Positions 18,136 through 27,562 are shown, numbered from the stretch's first letter. The stretch: DNA of 64,000 nucleotides from Desulfobulbaceae bacterium (GCA_003508005.1 DNUE01000058.1:115117-179116), one strand, 5' to 3'. Translations and numbers: made by a program. Notes: generated by a model not told the origin, from the letters alone.

Positions 18136-19272
18136 ATGGGCTCCTTGAACGACGCCATGCCCCTGGTCATCCCGGTTTTCATTCCCCATGAGGGCTGCCC
18201 CCATGCGTGCGTGTTCTGCAACCAGCACCGGATAAGCGGCCGCGCCGGATCATCCCCGGTCTCGCCCGGGGAAGTGGGGAAGATCATTGCCCTGTGGCTG
18301 AACCGCGCAGGGAAAAAAAGAACAGGACCCGCCCAGGTGGCCTTCTACGGCGGCAGCTTTACCGGCCTGCCCGTAGCGCGCCAGGAAGAGCTGCTGGGGG
18401 CGGTGGCTCCCTTCATGGCGGAGGGCCAGGTCCAGGCGATCCGCATCTCCACCCGGCCTGATTACGTGGACCCGGTGGCTATTGACCGGCTGCGCCGCCA
18501 CGGCGTGGCGATTGTCGAGCTGGGGGTCCAGTCCCTGGACCCGGAAGTGCTCATGGCAAGCAACCGGGGACACAGCGCCGGCCAGGCGATCCGGGCCATC
18601 TGCCTGCTGCGGGCGGCGAACCTGCAGGTGGGCGTGCAGCTCATGGTCGGGCTGCCCGGCGAGTCGTTCCTCGGCCAGAGGCGCACCGTGCGGCAGGTCG
18701 CCGCCCTTTGCCCGGACTTTGTCCGGATTTATCCGGTACTGGTGCTCAAAGAAAGCGGACTTGCGGCTCTTCATGCCCAGGGCCGCTACCGGCCCCCGAC
18801 CCTGGAGCAGGCGGTGGCGCGAACTGCGTGGATGAAGAACTATCTCGCCGGCCGCGGGATCAGGGTGGTGCGCATGGGCCTGCAGCCCTGTCCGGAGCTG
18901 GAAGAGGCCCTGCTGGCCGGGCCCTACCACCCGGCCTTCGGCGAGCTGGTTCTCGCCCGCCTCATGCTGCACCGGACCCGGCGGGCCCTGCGAGGCGTAC
19001 CGGCGGGCGAGAAGGTACGGCTGTCCATCGCCGCCCGGGACCGCTCCATCTTTCAGGGCATCCGCTCGGCAAATAGCAAACGGCTGCGGCAAATGGGCCT
19101 GCTCGAGCGCTTCGAACTGGTGACCGACCCGCTCCAGCCGCGGGCAACGCTCAGAATAATCGCGCTTCCTGGTCGCTTCGCTCAAGCTTCTGAAAGAATG
19201 GGGGCCTTGGCGGGCAACTGTTATCTCCCACTGGCCGAAAACCCTCGGAGTCGAAAGGGACATGTCCGATAG
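18136..19272 (+). CDS. Elp3-like radical SAM protein
   Basis: 378 residues. The [4Fe-4S] cysteine cluster is CPHACVFC (C-X3-C-X2-C) at about residues 21-28, preceded by VIPVFIPHEG. The AFYGGSFTGLP block and RISTRPDYVD match the Elp3/YgcA-type radical SAM branch. LGVQSLDPEVLMASNRGH is the GxQS element typical of it. No acetyltransferase domain follows, so it is a stand-alone radical SAM protein whose substrate (perhaps a tRNA base) is unknown. An ATG at 18157 is an alternative start. The last about 40 residues look unlike the family and may be a drifted extension into intergenic repeat sequence. Confidence 0.8.
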   Translation: MGSLNDAMPLVIPVFIPHEGCPHACVFCNQHRISGRAGSSPVSPGEVGKIIALWLNRAGKKRTGPAQVAFYGGSFTGLPVARQEELLGAVAPFMAEGQVQAIRISTRPDYVDPVAIDRLRRHGVAIVELGVQSLDPEVLMASNRGHSAGQAIRAICLLRAANLQVGVQLMVGLPGESFLGQRRTVRQVAALCPDFVRIYPVLVLKESGLAALHAQGRYRPPTLEQAVARTAWMKNYLAGRGIRVVRMGLQPCPELEEALLAGPYHPAFGELVLARLMLHRTRRALRGVPAGEKVRLSIAARDRSIFQGIRSANSKRLRQMGLLERFELVTDPLQPRATLRIIALPGRFAQASERMGALAGNCYLPLAENPRSRKGHVR

Positions 19273-19318
19273 GTATGAACCGATATGGTTTCATCCGGAT
19301 GCACACAGCTTGGACTCC

Positions 19319-19348
19319 ATCGATACCGACCCCGACTCCGTCTCCGAC
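19319..19348. repeat. short CCGA-periodic dispersed repeat
   Basis: A hexamer-like run of CGAxxC units (CGATACCGACCCCGACTCCG and on) fills the gap before the ABC-F gene. The same pattern returns in inverted arms at 32520-32549 and 32632-32672. It appears non-coding. Confidence 0.4.
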
Positions 19349-19381
19349 AGTGTGACGCACTAACCACAGACGCCTGAAAAA

Positions 19382-21364
19382 ATGCTCAGCATCACCAATC
19401 TCAACCTGCAGTACGGCAGCAAGCATCTCTTCCGGGATGTCTCGGTCCAGGTTTATCCCGAGGACCGCATCGGCCTGGTCGGGGTCAACGGCACCGGCAA
19501 GACCACCCTGCTGAAAATAATGTGCGGCCTCCAGGAAACCGACCCGGGCACGCTCAACCGGGCCTCCTGGTTCTCGGTGGCCTACCTGCCGCAGGAAATC
19601 GCCTTCAGCGGCAGCGGCCATACCCTGTACGAAGAGGCGGAAAGCGCCTTTGCCGAGGTGCTGGCGCAGCAGCGGGAGATGGCAGAGATCAGCGAGCAGC
19701 TTGCGGTAATGGCCGCAAACGATCCCCAGCTGGATGGCCTGCTGCATCGCCAGGGCGAACTGCAGCACTGTCTGGAGGGCCGGGATGTCTTCACCATCCG
19801 GCCGCAGATCGAGCGGATTCTCTTTGGCCTCGGCTTTTCCCAGGCGGACCTGAAAAAGGAGGTGGAGGGCTTCTCCGGCGGCTGGATCATGCGGCTGCTG
19901 CTCGCCAAGCTGCTCCTGCGCAAACCCTCGCTGCTCCTCCTGGACGAGCCGACCAACCACCTGGACCTGGACTCCCTGACCTGGCTGGAGGAGTTTCTCC
20001 AGCAGTACCAGGGGGCGATCATCGTCATCTCCCATGACCGCGCATTTCTCGACCGCCTGACCACGACCACCTGGGAACTGAGTCTCGGCCGGCTCACCGT
20101 CTACCGGGGAAACTACTCCAAGTACCTGGTGGACAAGGAGGAGCGGCTGGCCGTCGAGCGGGCCGCCTACGCCAACCAGCAGGCGATGATCAAGCAGACC
20201 GAGCGCTTCATCGAGCGGTTCCGGGCCAAGTCCACCAAGGCCCGGCAGGTGCAGAGCCGGGTGAAGCAGCTGGAAAAGATCGAGCGCATCGAACTGTCCG
20301 AGACCGAGCGCTCCATCCATTTCACCTTCCCCCCCGCCATCGCCTCGGGCAAGCAGGTGCTGGAGCTTTCCGACCTGCACAAGGAGTTCGAGGGGAGGAC
20401 GGTGTTCAACCACGTCAACCTGGCGCTGAACCGCGGGGACAAGCTGGCGGTGGTCGGGGTCAACGGCGCCGGCAAGACCACCCTGCTGAAGATCATCCCC
20501 GGCATCGAACCGGCGGAAGGGGTTGTCCGGCTCGGCCATAACGTAGTTCTGACCTATTTCGGCCAGCACCAGGCCCAGGAGCTGGACACCGGGCTCACCG
20601 TGCTGGACACGGTCTACTACACCGCCCAGGACAAGACCATGACCCAGGTCCGCTCCCTGCTCGGTGCCTTTCTCTTCAGCGGCGACGATGTCGACAAGAA
20701 GGTGGAGGTCCTCTCCGGTGGCGAGAAGAGCCGGCTGGCCCTGGCGCGCATGCTGGTCAGGCCCGCCAACCTCATGCTCCTGGACGAGCCGACCAACCAC
20801 CTGGACATCAGTTCCCAGGAGGTGCTGCAGGAGGCCATGGCCCAGTACGAGGGCACGATCATCGTGGTGTCCCACAACCGCTTCTTTGTCAACTCGTTTG
20901 TCAACAAGGTCCTGGAGATCCGGGACGGCAGGGCCACCCTGTTCGAGGGGAACGTGGATGACTATCTCGCCCGCCGGCACCGAGAGCAGGAGACAAAGGC
21001 CCGCCGGCCGGATGCGGCACAGAACCTGGCGCAGGAAGGCAGGGCCTCGGTCGCCTCCGCGAGCCAGGACAAAAAGGCCCAGCGGCGGCTGCGCGCTCAG
21101 TTCCGGGAAGAGATGGGGAAAAAACTGAACCCGCTGAAGGAACAGGCGCGCAAGGCCGAGGAACAGATCGAACAGCTGGAGGCCCGCAAGCAGGACCTGG
21201 AGGCGATGATGGCCGATCCGGCGCTGTACCAGGATCAGCAGCGCTGGGCCGAGATCAGCCGCGAACACGGAACGCTCACCCGCCGCCTGGAACGGACCTA
21301 TGCCCAGTGGGAAGAGGCCCAGGGACAGATCGAGGACATCGAGGCAGCAGCCGCCTTCGAATAA
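19382..21364 (+). CDS. ABC-F family ATPase (Uup/YheS-like)
   Basis: 660 residues, two ABC ATPase domains and no membrane segments. Domain 1: Walker A GVNGTGKTT near residue 35, signature FSGGW, Walker B LLLLDEPTNHLD. Domain 2: Walker A GVNGAGKTT near 360, signature LSGGE, Walker B LMLLDEPTNHLD. The linker between them (about residues 240-320, rich in Arg, Lys and Glu) is the P-site tRNA-interaction motif region of ABC-F proteins. The last about 90 residues form a charged coiled coil as in Uup and YheS. These proteins bind ribosomes and modulate translation. It is not a transporter. The start ATG at 19382 is at the family start (SITNLNLQYG). Confidence 0.9.
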   Translation: MLSITNLNLQYGSKHLFRDVSVQVYPEDRIGLVGVNGTGKTTLLKIMCGLQETDPGTLNRASWFSVAYLPQEIAFSGSGHTLYEEAESAFAEVLAQQREMAEISEQLAVMAANDPQLDGLLHRQGELQHCLEGRDVFTIRPQIERILFGLGFSQADLKKEVEGFSGGWIMRLLLAKLLLRKPSLLLLDEPTNHLDLDSLTWLEEFLQQYQGAIIVISHDRAFLDRLTTTTWELSLGRLTVYRGNYSKYLVDKEERLAVERAAYANQQAMIKQTERFIERFRAKSTKARQVQSRVKQLEKIERIELSETERSIHFTFPPAIASGKQVLELSDLHKEFEGRTVFNHVNLALNRGDKLAVVGVNGAGKTTLLKIIPGIEPAEGVVRLGHNVVLTYFGQHQAQELDTGLTVLDTVYYTAQDKTMTQVRSLLGAFLFSGDDVDKKVEVLSGGEKSRLALARMLVRPANLMLLDEPTNHLDISSQEVLQEAMAQYEGTIIVVSHNRFFVNSFVNKVLEIRDGRATLFEGNVDDYLARRHREQETKARRPDAAQNLAQEGRASVASASQDKKAQRRLRAQFREEMGKKLNPLKEQARKAEEQIEQLEARKQDLEAMMADPALYQDQQRWAEISREHGTLTRRLERTYAQWEEAQGQIEDIEAAAAFE

Positions 21365-21416
21365 GAACGAAATAACTTGCTGAGAACAGGAGTTTTGGAG
21401 TAGTTTTCTGCAGTCC

Positions 21417-21480
21417 GGGACAGAATTCTGTCCCCGTGAAACTTTATGTCAAGGGGGACAGAATTGAATTTTGTCCCCCT
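21417..21480. repeat. pair of GGGGACA palindromes
   Basis: A perfect 18-bp palindrome, GGGACAGAATTCTGTCCC (21417-21434), is followed by a near-palindrome at 21452-21480 (AGGGGGACAGAATT...TTTTGTCCCCCT). They share their core with the element at 15292-15376 and lie in the leader of the next gene. Confidence 0.65.
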
Positions 21481-21508
21481 GGAAATTTTTTTCCGCACTG
21501 GAGATGCC

Positions 21509-23194
21509 ATGAAGATATTGAAACCCGTAAGAGTGTTTTGGCTGCTGGCAATGCTTATCTGCCTGCTGACAGGCACCATGGCCGCCGGCCAGCCCCAGAA
21601 GTCCGTCGCTATCCTGCCTTTCGCCCTGAACGCGCCGCCTGACCTGCAGTACGTGCAGGAGGGACTGCGCGACATGCTCGGCAGCCGGATACGGGCAGAG
21701 GTAGGGGCAAGGATCATTACCAAGGCAGAGGCGGATGGCGCCCTGAAGGCCGCCGGCGGCAAACCGACGGTTGAAAACCTGCCGGCCCTGGCGAAGCAAC
21801 TTGGCGCCGACTACCTGATGTACGGGTCCATCACCGCCCTGGGCGGCGGCATCTCCATCGACACCCAGGTCTTTACCGCCGCTGCGCCGGCAGACAAGGC
21901 CCTGCAACCGTTCTACGGCTCGGCGACTTCCAATGACCAGATCATGCAGAGCATTGACGCCCTGTCCTGGGACATCATCGAAAAGCTGTTCAACAAGCAG
22001 CGCCCTGTCCCGGCGGCCGCAGCGCCGGTCCAGCAGGCCCAGGCCGGCGCACCGTCCGCCTTCACCACCGCCCATCCGGACAAGACCTTCATGGCCACCG
22101 GGGGCGGGTTCGGCATCAAGTCCGGCCGCAATTTTGTCAAGACCAGAAATTTCAACATGAGCCTCCAGGGCATCGATTTGGGCGATGTCGACGGCGATGG
22201 CGCCATGGAGATCGTCCTGGCGAACAAGTCCGAGGTGCAGGTCTTCGACCGCGACGAAACCCGGCTCAACAGCATCGGGACGATCAAGGTCTCCGGCTAT
22301 CAGATCCACAACGTGAATGTTGCCGACCTGGACGGTGACGGCCGGGCGGAGATCTACATCAGCGCAAGCAATCCCGAGATTCCGGGGTCCATGGCGGTGG
22401 AATGGGACGGCAAGCAGTTCGCCACCCTGTTCGACAATGCCCGCTGGTACATCAAGCCCATGAACATTCCAGGCATCGGCCAGGTGCTGGTGGGCCAGGC
22501 CGCCGGGATGGTGCCCGTGGTTGAAGGCCTCTACGTCCTGAGCATGAACGACGGCTCTCTGAGCAGGCAGGAGCGGCTGCCTCTGCCCGCCAAGGTCAAC
22601 CTGTTCAACTTCGCCTATGCCGACCTGGACGGGGACGGCAAAAAGGAGGTCGTTGCCCTGGACGAGTCGTTCAAGCTGCAGGTGATCCGGGGAGGGTCCG
22701 TGTCCTGGAAAAGCGAGGAGCGATTCTGCGGCACCAAACGCTACGTCGGCGGTGAACCGAGGATGATGCCCGGCACGACCCATACCAGCCACCCGATAGT
22801 TGACGGCGTGGGTGAACGTTACAAGGAAACCTATATCCCCTCCCGGATCCTCGTCACCGACATTGACAAGGACGGGTCCGAGGACATTATCCTGAACCTC
22901 AATCCCTCGACCCTGACCACCGTGCTGCCGCGGTTGATTCAGTACATGAGCGGGACCATGGTCGGCCTCAAATGGAGCGGCCTTGGCCTGGAAGAGCTGT
23001 GGCGCACCCGCAAGATCGACGGCTATGTCGTGGATTACCAGGTCAACCTCCCGGCAGGAAAAAAGGAGAGCGGCGCCGAATCCGAGCTGTTTATCGGGGT
23101 GGTCCTCAACTCCGGCACCTTGGAGGCCCTGACCAGCGACGAGTCCACGGTGGTAATCTATCCTTTCGAGTTCGAACAGCCTGAGAGCAAGTGA
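21509..23194 (+). CDS. exported VCBS/FG-GAP repeat protein with FlgO/TolB-N-like domain
   Basis: 561 residues from the ATG at 21509 (GGAG 5 bases upstream, then a signal peptide ending TMAAGQ). The longer frame starting at 21446 would run through the palindromic repeat and is not used. Residues about 28-185 (KSVAILPFALNAPPDLQYVQ, LGADYLMYGSITALGGG) resemble the FlgO/TolB N-terminal fold. The rest holds VCBS-type repeats with calcium-like loops: DVDGDGAMEIVLAN, DLDGDGRAEIYIS, DLDGDGKKEVVAL, DIDKDGSEDIILN. It probably sits in the periplasm or outer membrane. It lies 16 bases before iorA but has no obvious link to it. Confidence 0.75.
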   Translation: MKILKPVRVFWLLAMLICLLTGTMAAGQPQKSVAILPFALNAPPDLQYVQEGLRDMLGSRIRAEVGARIITKAEADGALKAAGGKPTVENLPALAKQLGADYLMYGSITALGGGISIDTQVFTAAAPADKALQPFYGSATSNDQIMQSIDALSWDIIEKLFNKQRPVPAAAAPVQQAQAGAPSAFTTAHPDKTFMATGGGFGIKSGRNFVKTRNFNMSLQGIDLGDVDGDGAMEIVLANKSEVQVFDRDETRLNSIGTIKVSGYQIHNVNVADLDGDGRAEIYISASNPEIPGSMAVEWDGKQFATLFDNARWYIKPMNIPGIGQVLVGQAAGMVPVVEGLYVLSMNDGSLSRQERLPLPAKVNLFNFAYADLDGDGKKEVVALDESFKLQVIRGGSVSWKSEERFCGTKRYVGGEPRMMPGTTHTSHPIVDGVGERYKETYIPSRILVTDIDKDGSEDIILNLNPSTLTTVLPRLIQYMSGTMVGLKWSGLGLEELWRTRKIDGYVVDYQVNLPAGKKESGAESELFIGVVLNSGTLEALTSDESTVVIYPFEFEQPESK

Positions 23195-23210
23195 TCCGAG
23201 GGAGGGGCAG

Positions 23211-25025
23211 GTGACCAGGAAGAAGGAAAAGGAGAATCACTGGTTTTCGGGAAACGAGGCCATCGCCCTTGGCGCCTGGGAGGCCGGGGTCCAGGTGGCT
23301 TCCGGCTATCCGGGCACCCCCTCCACGGAAATTCTGGAAAATCTTGCCGCCTATGAAGGGGTCTATACCGAATGGGCCCCCAACGAAAAAGTCGGCCTGG
23401 AGGTGGCCGTCGGCGCCTCCTTTGCCGGCGTACGCGCCCTGGCCACCATGAAGCATGTGGGGCTGAATGTGGCGGCCGATCCCCTGTTCACCGCCTCCTA
23501 TACCGGCGGCCGGGGCGGCCTGGTGGTCATCACCGCCGATGACCCGGAAATGCACAGCTCCCAGAACGAGCAGGACAACCGCAACTACGCTTTTGCCGCC
23601 AAGCTGCCCATGCTGGAGCCCTCCGACCCTGCCGAAGCCAGGGAGATGGTGCTGCGGGCCTTTGCGCTGAGCGAACAGTTGGATTGCCCGGTGCTGCTGC
23701 GGACCACCACCCGGATCGCCCATGTCCAGGGCGTGGTCCCCAAAGGAAAACGTCTTGCCCCGGCAAAAGCATCCATCGCCAAAATGCCGGGCAAGTTCGT
23801 GATGCTGCCGGCTCCCGCCCGTGCGCGCCGGGCGGAGATCGAAAAAAGGATGGCCGCAACCCTTGCCCTGGCCGAGGAGCTGCCGGAGAACCGGGTGGAG
23901 GAAGGTTCCACGAGCAGGGGCTTTATCACTGCCGGGACCTCCTACAACTATGTCAAGGAGGCCTTTCCCGAGGCGGCGGTCCTCAAGCTGGGCATGGTCT
24001 GGCCGCTGCCGGAACGCTTGATCCGCTCCTTTGCCGGAAAGGTCAGGGAGCTGTACGTGGTCGAGGAGCTGGACCCTTTTCTGGAAACGCACATCAGGGC
24101 CATGGGCATCCCCTGCCACGGCAAGGACCTGATTCCTGCCCGCGGCGAGCTCAATTCTTTTCTTGTCCGCAACGCCATCGCGCCGGACGCCAGCCGGGAG
24201 CTGTTTGCCCCCCTGGACCTTCCCCTGCGGCCCCCGAACATGTGCGCCGGCTGTCCGCATCGCGGCCTGTTCTACTGCCTTTCCCGGATCAAGGATATTT
24301 TCGTGTCCGGGGACATCGGCTGTTACACCCTGGCAGCCCTGCCCCCCCTGTCGGCCATGGACTCCTGCTTGTGCATGGGGGCCTCGGTGACCATCGCGCA
24401 CGGCATGGCCAAGGCCCTGGGCCAGAAGGGCGAGGGCAAGATGGTCGCCGTGCTCGGCGATTCCACCTTCATCCATTCCGGGATCACCGGCCTGATCAAT
24501 TCGGTGTACAACGCCAGCGCCACCACGGTCATCATCCTGGACAACAGGACCACCGCCATGACCGGGCACCAGGATAACCCGGCCTCCGGGGCCAACATCA
24601 AGGGCGAGCCGGCGCACGCCATCAACCTGGAGGACCTGTGCCGGGCGGTGGGGGTCAAGCGGGTGACCGTTGTCAATCCCCATGACATCGAGGCCACCCG
24701 GAAGGTGCTGAAAAGGGAGCTGGCCGCCGGGGAGACCTCGGTGATCATCAGCCGGGCGCCCTGCGTCCTGCTCCCCTCGGAGATCAAACGCAAGAAACCG
24801 GTTTACTTCACCGATACCGCAAAATGCACGGGCTGCATGGCCTGCATCAGGCTCGGCTGTCCGGCCATCAGCTGGCAGCCGCTCACCCCCGAGGAGGCTG
24901 TGGCGAGAGGCTATAAGAAGAAGCAGAAGGGCTATTCCCAGATCGCCGAGGTCCAGTGCAACGGCTGCGGCCAGTGCGCCGCCCTGTGCAAGTTCGGAGC
25001 AATTGCATGCAGGGAGGCCCGGTGA
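23211..25025 (+). CDS. iorA: indolepyruvate:ferredoxin oxidoreductase, alpha subunit
   Basis: 604 residues, the family length. Starts at GTG with GGGAGGGG 6-7 bases upstream. Order of domains: pyrimidine-binding domain (FSGNEAIALGAWEAGVQVASGYPGTP), CoA/transketolase-like domain, TPP-binding domain (GDIGCYTLAALPPL, GDSTFIHSG), and a C-terminal ferredoxin domain with CTGCMACIRLGCPA and CNGCGQCAALC for two [4Fe-4S] clusters. The enzyme oxidatively decarboxylates aryl-pyruvates from transaminated aromatic amino acids to aryl-acetyl-CoA, reducing ferredoxin. It overlaps iorB and is followed by an aryl-CoA ligase and a Liv transporter, giving a coherent amino-acid catabolic unit. Confidence 0.95.
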   Translation: MTRKKEKENHWFSGNEAIALGAWEAGVQVASGYPGTPSTEILENLAAYEGVYTEWAPNEKVGLEVAVGASFAGVRALATMKHVGLNVAADPLFTASYTGGRGGLVVITADDPEMHSSQNEQDNRNYAFAAKLPMLEPSDPAEAREMVLRAFALSEQLDCPVLLRTTTRIAHVQGVVPKGKRLAPAKASIAKMPGKFVMLPAPARARRAEIEKRMAATLALAEELPENRVEEGSTSRGFITAGTSYNYVKEAFPEAAVLKLGMVWPLPERLIRSFAGKVRELYVVEELDPFLETHIRAMGIPCHGKDLIPARGELNSFLVRNAIAPDASRELFAPLDLPLRPPNMCAGCPHRGLFYCLSRIKDIFVSGDIGCYTLAALPPLSAMDSCLCMGASVTIAHGMAKALGQKGEGKMVAVLGDSTFIHSGITGLINSVYNASATTVIILDNRTTAMTGHQDNPASGANIKGEPAHAINLEDLCRAVGVKRVTVVNPHDIEATRKVLKRELAAGETSVIISRAPCVLLPSEIKRKKPVYFTDTAKCTGCMACIRLGCPAISWQPLTPEEAVARGYKKKQKGYSQIAEVQCNGCGQCAALCKFGAIACREAR

Positions 25026-25609
25026 TGAAACAGAGCGGCAACATCCTTTTTACCGGGGTCGGCGGCCAGGGCATCCTGCTCGCCAGCGAACTGACCGCCC
25101 ACGCGCAGCTCCGGGCCGGTTTTGATGTCAAGAAAAGCGAGGTGCACGGCATGGCCCAGCGGGGCGGCTCCGTGGTCGCCCATCTCAAGTACGGGGAACG
25201 GGTCTATTCTCCGCTCATCGAGCCCGGCACCGCGGACATCCAAGTGGCTTTCGAGGAACTGGAGGCGGCCCGCTACCTCCCCTTTCTGCACCGGGACAGC
25301 GCGGTGGTGGTCAACACCCAGAAGATCCTGCCGCCGGCCGTGGCCCTGGGCATGGCCACCTACCCAACCGGCATCCTCGACGAGCTGCGCAACCGCGGGA
25401 TCAGGGTCGTCGCCGTGGATGCCTTTGCCGTGGCCAGGGAGATCGGCGAGATCCGCACCGCCAATGTGGTGATGGTCGGGGCCATGTCCAATTTCCTGGC
25501 GGTGAGCCCGGCGATTTTTCTTGAAGTGATTGCGGAAAAGGTTAAGGCCGGCTTTCGCGAGGTGAACAAAAAAGCCTTCGTTGCCGGCCGTGATCTGGTG
25601 CACGCGTGA
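25025..25609 (+). CDS. iorB: indolepyruvate:ferredoxin oxidoreductase, beta subunit
   Basis: 194 residues from the ATG at 25025, with AGGGAGG 7 bases upstream and one base shared with the iorA stop; a GTG at 25022 is a less likely start. The gamma-type oxidoreductase fold is clear: ILFTGVGGQGILLASELTA and KKSEVHGMAQRGGSVVAHL are signatures of 2-oxoacid:acceptor oxidoreductase gamma subunits. It forms the heteromeric enzyme with IorA in the cytoplasm. Gene order iorA-iorB is standard. Confidence 0.95.
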   Translation: MKQSGNILFTGVGGQGILLASELTAHAQLRAGFDVKKSEVHGMAQRGGSVVAHLKYGERVYSPLIEPGTADIQVAFEELEAARYLPFLHRDSAVVVNTQKILPPAVALGMATYPTGILDELRNRGIRVVAVDAFAVAREIGEIRTANVVMVGAMSNFLAVSPAIFLEVIAEKVKAGFREVNKKAFVAGRDLVHA

Positions 25610-25632
25610 GCGGAGCTTAGGAGGTAAAAATA

Positions 25633-26940
25633 ATGAACAGGATTCGGGTCGCGGAAATAGAAACCCTGCCCCGGGCGGGCATGGAAGCCATCCAGCTCAG
25701 GCGCCTGCAGCTCCTGGTGGCCAGGGTGTACGAGCGGGTCAGGCCCTATCGCGAGAAGATGGACCGGGCCGGGATCAAGCCCTCGGATATCCGTTCCCTT
25801 GAGGACCTGCGCAAACTGCCCTTCACCACCAAGGACGACCTGCGGGACAATTACCCCTTCGGTCTGTTCACCATGCCCCTGGAGCAGGTGGTCCGGGTCC
25901 ATGCCTCGTCCGGCACCACCGGCAAGCCCACGGTGGTCGGCTACTCCGCGGAGGACATCAACACCTGGGCCGAAGTCATGGCGAGATGCCTGGCCATGGG
26001 CGGGGTGACCAGCGGCGACATGGTCCAGAACGCCTACGGCTATGGCCTGTTCACCGGCGGCCTTGGTGCACATTACGGGGCGGAACGGCTGGGCGCCACG
26101 GTCATCCCGGTATCCGGCGGCAACACCAAGCGCCAGATCACCATCATGCGGGACTTCGGCTCCACCGTGCTCCTGTCAACCCCCTCCTATGCGCTCAATC
26201 TCGCTGACGCCATGGCCGACGTGGGCGTGACCCTGGACCAGCTCAAGCTGCGGGTAGGAATCCACGGAGCTGAACCCTGGAGCCTGAACATGCGCGAGGA
26301 GGTGGAGCGCAAGCTCGGGATCAGGGCCCTGGACATCTACGGCCTCAGCGAGGTCATCGGCCCCGGCGTGGCCATGGAATGTCCACAGAGCGAACGGGGG
26401 ATGCACGTGCTAGAGGACAATTTCCTGCCGGAGATCATTGATCCCAATACCTTTGAACCCCTGCCGCCGGGCGAACTCGGCGAGCTGGTGTTCACCACCC
26501 TGACCAAGGAGGCCTTTCCCCTCATCCGCTACCGGACCAAGGACCTGTCCCGCATCTACAAGGAACAATGCCCCTGCGGCCGCACCCTGGTGCGGATGGA
26601 GAAGGTCACCGGCCGGACCGACGACATGCTGATCATCCGCGGGGTCAACGTCTTCCCCTCCCAGATTGAACACGTGCTCATGGGCATCGAGGGCGTTGAG
26701 CCGCACTACCAGATCGAGGTTCGCCGGGAAGGCAATCTGGACACCATGCACGTCCTGGTGGAGGTCAGCGAGCAGGTGTTCCATGACGAGGTGAAAATCC
26801 TGGAAGCCATGGCCCGCCGGATTCAGGCCGAGATCAAGGATCTGCTCGGCGTAACCTGCAGCGTCAAGCTGGTGGAACCGCGCACCATCAAGCGCAGCGA
26901 GGGCAAGGCGCAGCGGGTCATCGACTACCGGAAAATCTGA
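25633..26940 (+). CDS. paaK: phenylacetate-CoA ligase
   Basis: 435 residues, adenylate-forming enzyme. The P-loop-like A3 motif is HASSGTTGKPTVVGY; further landmarks are AYGYGLFTGGLGAHYG, YGLSEVIGPGVAMEC and RTDDMLIIRGVNVFPSQ. The C-terminal catalytic lysine region ends RSEGKAQRVIDYR. It activates aryl acetates such as phenylacetate with ATP and CoA. An AGGAGG sits 8 bases before the ATG. Next to iorAB it may recycle free aryl acids into the CoA pool or run in reverse to capture energy; that direction is inference. A second ligase of the family lies at 32768. Confidence 0.93.
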   Translation: MNRIRVAEIETLPRAGMEAIQLRRLQLLVARVYERVRPYREKMDRAGIKPSDIRSLEDLRKLPFTTKDDLRDNYPFGLFTMPLEQVVRVHASSGTTGKPTVVGYSAEDINTWAEVMARCLAMGGVTSGDMVQNAYGYGLFTGGLGAHYGAERLGATVIPVSGGNTKRQITIMRDFGSTVLLSTPSYALNLADAMADVGVTLDQLKLRVGIHGAEPWSLNMREEVERKLGIRALDIYGLSEVIGPGVAMECPQSERGMHVLEDNFLPEIIDPNTFEPLPPGELGELVFTTLTKEAFPLIRYRTKDLSRIYKEQCPCGRTLVRMEKVTGRTDDMLIIRGVNVFPSQIEHVLMGIEGVEPHYQIEVRREGNLDTMHVLVEVSEQVFHDEVKILEAMARRIQAEIKDLLGVTCSVKLVEPRTIKRSEGKAQRVIDYRKI

Positions 26941-27065
26941 TGGCGTCGCAAAAACTCCCCAACTGCTGCGTTGCACAGCGTCCTTCGTCACTGCGGCGTA
27001 CCGTGTGTACGCCTCCTTTCTCAGGACTTGCGCGCCTTGCATTTGGGGCTTTTTGCTGAGCCATC
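26939..27065. repeat. imperfect palindromic intergenic repeat
   Basis: The ends are inverted copies: GATGGCGTCGCAAAAACTCC at the left and the complement of GATGGCTCAGCAAAAAGCCC at the right. The middle (GTACGCCTCC..., CTTGCGCGCCTTGCATTTGG) has the look of an element I know to be dispersed in delta-proteobacterial genomes. It begins on the stop codon of paaK. No coding content. Confidence 0.6.
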
Positions 27066-27112
27066 TCCCATGATAACCTTTTGCATAACCATCAACCAAG
27101 GAGTCAAGGATC

Positions 27113-27544
27113 ATGAGAGTTGAACAGATAGCTGTATTTCTGGAAAACAAATCGGGACGGCTGGCGGAGATCGCCGCGGTACTGGCGGCAAACAAAGTCA
27201 ATATCAGGGCACTGTCAGTGGCCGATACAGCCGACTTTGGCATCCTGCGCCTCATTGTTGACAAGGTGGATGCAGCCAAGAAGGCGCTCAAGGAAAACGG
27301 CTTCACCGTCGGTAAGACCAACGTGGTGGCCGTGGAGGTGCCGGACCATTGCGGCGGACTGGCCGGGGTGCTCAAGATCATCGAGGCAGCAGGGCTCAAT
27401 GTCGAATACATGTACGCCTTTGTCAACAAGAGCGGGGAGAACGCGGTGCTGATCTTCCGTTTCGACGACATGGACAAGGCCATCGCAACCCTGCAGAAGG
27501 CGAACATCACTATCCTTTCCGGCGAGCAGGTCTGCTCGTTATAA
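27113..27544 (+). CDS. tandem ACT-domain amino-acid-binding protein
   Basis: 143 residues made of two ACT domains of about 70 residues: first QIAVFLENKSGRLAEIAAVL with NIRALSVADTADFGILRL, second NVVAVEVPDHCGGLAGVLKI with NVEYMYAFVNKSGENAVL. ACT pairs bind amino acids at the dimer interface and control enzymes or transcription. Proteins of this kind sit beside iorAB/paaK in many anaerobes, which suggests sensing of aromatic or branched amino acids. An AAGGAG lies upstream of the ATG. A strong terminator follows. Confidence 0.9.
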   Translation: MRVEQIAVFLENKSGRLAEIAAVLAANKVNIRALSVADTADFGILRLIVDKVDAAKKALKENGFTVGKTNVVAVEVPDHCGGLAGVLKIIEAAGLNVEYMYAFVNKSGENAVLIFRFDDMDKAIATLQKANITILSGEQVCSL

Positions 27545-27562
27545 TTTCAAGACGGCATGAAT

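Noticed and set aside
19151..21268. 705-codon frame on the minus strand across the ABC-F gene
   Set aside because: Fully antisense to a gene with two complete ABC ATPase domains; no family resemblance of its own. A GC-rich shadow frame.
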